A DNA stretch of 64,000 bases from Chitinophaga ginsengisoli (GTDB taxonomy: Bacteria > Bacteroidota > Bacteroidia > Chitinophagales > Chitinophagaceae), in the NCBI RefSeq assembly GCF_003014595.1, contig NZ_PYGK01000006.1, positions 433,157 through 497,156 on the forward strand, given 5' to 3'. The notes beneath the pieces are model-generated. The model searched no databases. It was not told where the DNA came from and saw only the letters and a list, made by a program, of their open reading frames with translations. The first letter of the stretch is position 1; each line of letters starts with the position of its first letter. The position numbers were made by a program, and so were the translations under genes. Below, piece by piece: positions 61,655 through 64,000 of this stretch.

Positions 61655-64000
61655 ATGATACAGGAGCGTTGTAATACTTTGGTTAATATACTTCAGCAGG
61701 CGGCAGAAGGAACTACTGGTATCACCTTTATTCTGGCTTCAGATAAGGAACGATACCTGTCCTACGATGATCTGAGGAAGAATGCATTGCATGTGCTGTA
61801 TAATCTCACGTTGCAGGGAGTAAACCCTGGTGACGAGCTGGTTATGCAGATAGAAGACAATGCGCTTTTTCTGACGGTTTTCTGGGCTTGTCTGTACGGG
61901 AAGATCATTCCTGTTCCCATTGCTATGGGGAGTCAGGAAGGGCATAAGGATAAGCTGTTTAATGTGTGGAGTACGCTACACCATCCTTTTCTGCTAAGTG
62001 AGGATGACTGGAGCACGCCAGCCCGCAGGTATGCGGAAGAGAAGAACTGTCTAGCAGCATGGGAGGAGATGAGCAAACGGCACATAGCTGTTGACTCATT
62101 GACTGCGCAGGAAGGCAGCGGCACGTGGTTGCCAGCAGCACCGGATGATATCGCGTATATACAGTTTTCTTCCGGTTCGACCTCTCAGCCCAAAGGTGTT
62201 ATGCTAACGCATGGAAACCTGCTGGCCAATATCAGCGATATCCGGGAGCGTTCCGGCACAACTGGTGTTGATAGCGCTCTAAGCTGGTTACCGCTGACGC
62301 ATGATATGGGGCTGATATGTTTCCATCTGTCCTGTGTGATTGCTGGCATCAGGCAATACCTGATAGCAACGCCGCTTTTCATCAGGCGGCCGCTGTTGTG
62401 GATGGAGAAAGCCCATCAACACAGGATCACCCAATTATATTCACCGAATTTCGGTTATCAGTATATGCTTGCGGCATTATCTGGTATTGATAGACCCACC
62501 TGGGATCTGGCGGCGGTGAGGATCATCTACAATGGTGCAGAGCCTATCAATAAGTTGCTCTGTGAAGAGTTCATGCGGGTAATGAGTCGCTTCGGATTAA
62601 GGGAGCATACCATGTTCCCCGGCTATGGGCTGGCAGAGGCCTGTGTAGCCGTGACGTTACCTACACCGGGAGATCCTTTGCAGTTTGTATCACTGGATAG
62701 GAACTATCTGCAGACAGGTGATCGTGTGAGGTATGTACCGGACAGGTTGTACTTTGCCTGTGTAGGCTACCCGATGCGTTCAACCAGTATTGCTATTGTA
62801 AATGATCAGGGAGCATTGTTAGAAGATGATCATATCGGTAACATATGGATCAATGGAGATAATGTGACTGCTGGCTACTATAACAATCCGGAAGCAAGTA
62901 GCCGGGCTATTGAAAATGGCTGGCTAAAAACCGGGGACCTTGGTTTTATCAGCGGAGGAAAGTTGTACATAACGGGGAGAGCCAAGAATATTATCATCAT
63001 TAACGGGCAGAATTATTACCCTCAGGATATAGAGCATCATGCGCAGATACCCGGTATTAAACCGGGAGACATCGTTGCTTGTCAGGCATTGCCAGCTGGC
63101 AGCGATAAACATGAATTAGTGCTGTTCGTACATTTCCGCAGATCAGTACAGGAGTTCCATCCGCTGGTAATACAGTTGAGAGCACAGCTGTTGGGCAAAC
63201 TGGGCATCGTGCCGGATAAGATTGTAATGGTGAAAAGTGTACCCCGTACTACGAGTGGCAAGGTGCAGCACTATCTGCTGGTACAACAGTTTGAACATGG
63301 TGATTATGATAGTCAGCAGGAGGCTTTGGCCATGCTGGACAAAGCATATTACCAGGTAGACGCAGATACAGTAAGGGCGCTCATACAGGAGGTATTCAGT
63401 GTTTCCGGCGATCCCGACGAAGACTTCTTCCGGAATGGATTGAACAGCCTGGAAGCAGTGAAGCTTGTTTCCAGACTGAGAGCAGCCGGCTTTGAACTGA
63501 CAGTAAGAGAGGTGTTTGAGCATCATACAATAAGTTCGCTACAACGGTATCTGTTAGGGAAGGAACATAGCGAAGCGAATACTATCCCGGTAACAGCGGC
63601 GCATTCATTATACAGGTTGTCTTACGGACAACGACGTTTCTGGAATTTCTGTCAGCTGGAAGGAGCGAGTGTGGCAGCTAATATCGCCAGTGGCGCTTAT
63701 ATACAGGGCCATCTTTCCGCTGAAGCCTTTACACATGCGTTTACAAATATCGTATCCCGTCATGAATCGCTTCGCACTGTATTTGTTATACAGGATGGAG
63801 AAGTATGTCAACGGGTATTAACAGCTGATGAAATTGGCTTCAAAGTAAACGTGGTGGATCTGAGCGGTGAAGTAGCACCATTATCTGCTGCAAAAGAGGC
63901 CGCCTTGGTGCAGGCGTCAGCTGAATTTGACCTTTACCATGGCCCTTTATTGCGGGTAACACTTTTCAAATTATCTGCTACTGAATACTATTTCGTGTTT
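61655..64000 (+). CDS. Second NRPS: fatty-acyl-AMP ligase - carrier - condensation (cut by window edge)
   Basis: 782 codons read open from the ATG at 61655 to the end of the window. Residues 1-560 are a fatty-acyl-AMP ligase: AYIQFSSGSTSQPKGVMLTH, SWLPLTHDMGLI, RRPLLWMEKAHQHRI, YSPNFGYQYML, YNGAEPI, PGYGLAEACVAV and IIIINGQNYYPQDIE. A carrier domain follows with GLNSLEAVKL (Ser598). A condensation domain begins near residue 650 (SYGQRRFWNFC, SRHESLRTVF) and is cut before its HHxxxD motif. This is a lipopeptide starter module that acylates the first residue with a fatty acid. It lies 22 bases after the secreted protein, and more of the cluster continues to the right. Confidence 0.93.
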   Translation, partial: MIQERCNTLVNILQQAAEGTTGITFILASDKERYLSYDDLRKNALHVLYNLTLQGVNPGDELVMQIEDNALFLTVFWACLYGKIIPVPIAMGSQEGHKDKLFNVWSTLHHPFLLSEDDWSTPARRYAEEKNCLAAWEEMSKRHIAVDSLTAQEGSGTWLPAAPDDIAYIQFSSGSTSQPKGVMLTHGNLLANISDIRERSGTTGVDSALSWLPLTHDMGLICFHLSCVIAGIRQYLIATPLFIRRPLLWMEKAHQHRITQLYSPNFGYQYMLAALSGIDRPTWDLAAVRIIYNGAEPINKLLCEEFMRVMSRFGLREHTMFPGYGLAEACVAVTLPTPGDPLQFVSLDRNYLQTGDRVRYVPDRLYFACVGYPMRSTSIAIVNDQGALLEDDHIGNIWINGDNVTAGYYNNPEASSRAIENGWLKTGDLGFISGGKLYITGRAKNIIIINGQNYYPQDIEHHAQIPGIKPGDIVACQALPAGSDKHELVLFVHFRRSVQEFHPLVIQLRAQLLGKLGIVPDKIVMVKSVPRTTSGKVQHYLLVQQFEHGDYDSQQEALAMLDKAYYQVDADTVRALIQEVFSVSGDPDEDFFRNGLNSLEAVKLVSRLRAAGFELTVREVFEHHTISSLQRYLLGKEHSEANTIPVTAAHSLYRLSYGQRRFWNFCQLEGASVAANIASGAYIQGHLSAEAFTHAFTNIVSRHESLRTVFVIQDGEVCQRVLTADEIGFKVNVVDLSGEVAPLSAAKEAALVQASAEFDLYHGPLLRVTLFKLSATEYYFVF

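Overview
The window comes from the chromosome of a Bacteroidota bacterium, most likely class Chitinophagia and near Chitinophaga. This is inferred from a type IX secretion (T9SS) type-B cargo gene next to a PorP/SprF gene, -7 boxes of the form TAnnTTTG with TTTG-like -33 boxes, a tmRNA tag reading GESNYAMAA, Bacteroidota-type RHS proteins, and a large NRPS locus. Base composition is moderate, with AT-rich intergenic stretches.

Layout. 1-7775: the start of ahcY (minus strand), then a 2032-residue secreted repeat adhesin with its T9SS partner. 8046-12500: mostly minus-strand housekeeping genes (acetyltransferase, DsbA-like protein, PolX-like protein, histone-H1-like protein, rpmA, rplU), with a tandem-repeat block at about 11004-11230. 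12755-17653: a GH3-family gene, dxr, rseP and the tmRNA gene ssrA. 17654-19481: a decayed restriction-type gene just after ssrA. 19964-29242: a secreted SpvB/RHS two-gene unit ending in an unfamiliar toxin-like tip, with a small candidate immunity gene directly after it. 29899-33019: an orphan gene and a minus-strand group (cupin, AraC, DinB, DUF1330).

33335 to the end: a specialised biosynthetic locus. A NusG-like (UpxY/LoaP type) factor has its own promoter and leader and is followed by an FtsX/MacB-type permease. Next comes a very tightly spaced operon: a 5283-residue NRPS (A-T-(C-A-T)x4-C), a carbamoyltransferase, an SGNH-hydrolase/TPR protein, an asparagine synthetase, a SyrD/PvdE-type exporter, a type II thioesterase, a small secreted protein, and a second NRPS that begins with a fatty-acyl-AMP ligase, a carrier protein and a condensation domain before leaving the window. 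Together these predict an exported, probably carbamoylated lipopeptide.

The parts I regard as least described are: the NRPS that starts with A and ends with C, with related outer A domains; the SGNH/TPR protein; the small secreted operon member; the NusG-like factor heading a long NRPS locus; and the RHS tip with its candidate immunity protein. Function calls rest on motifs read by eye; no database search was run.
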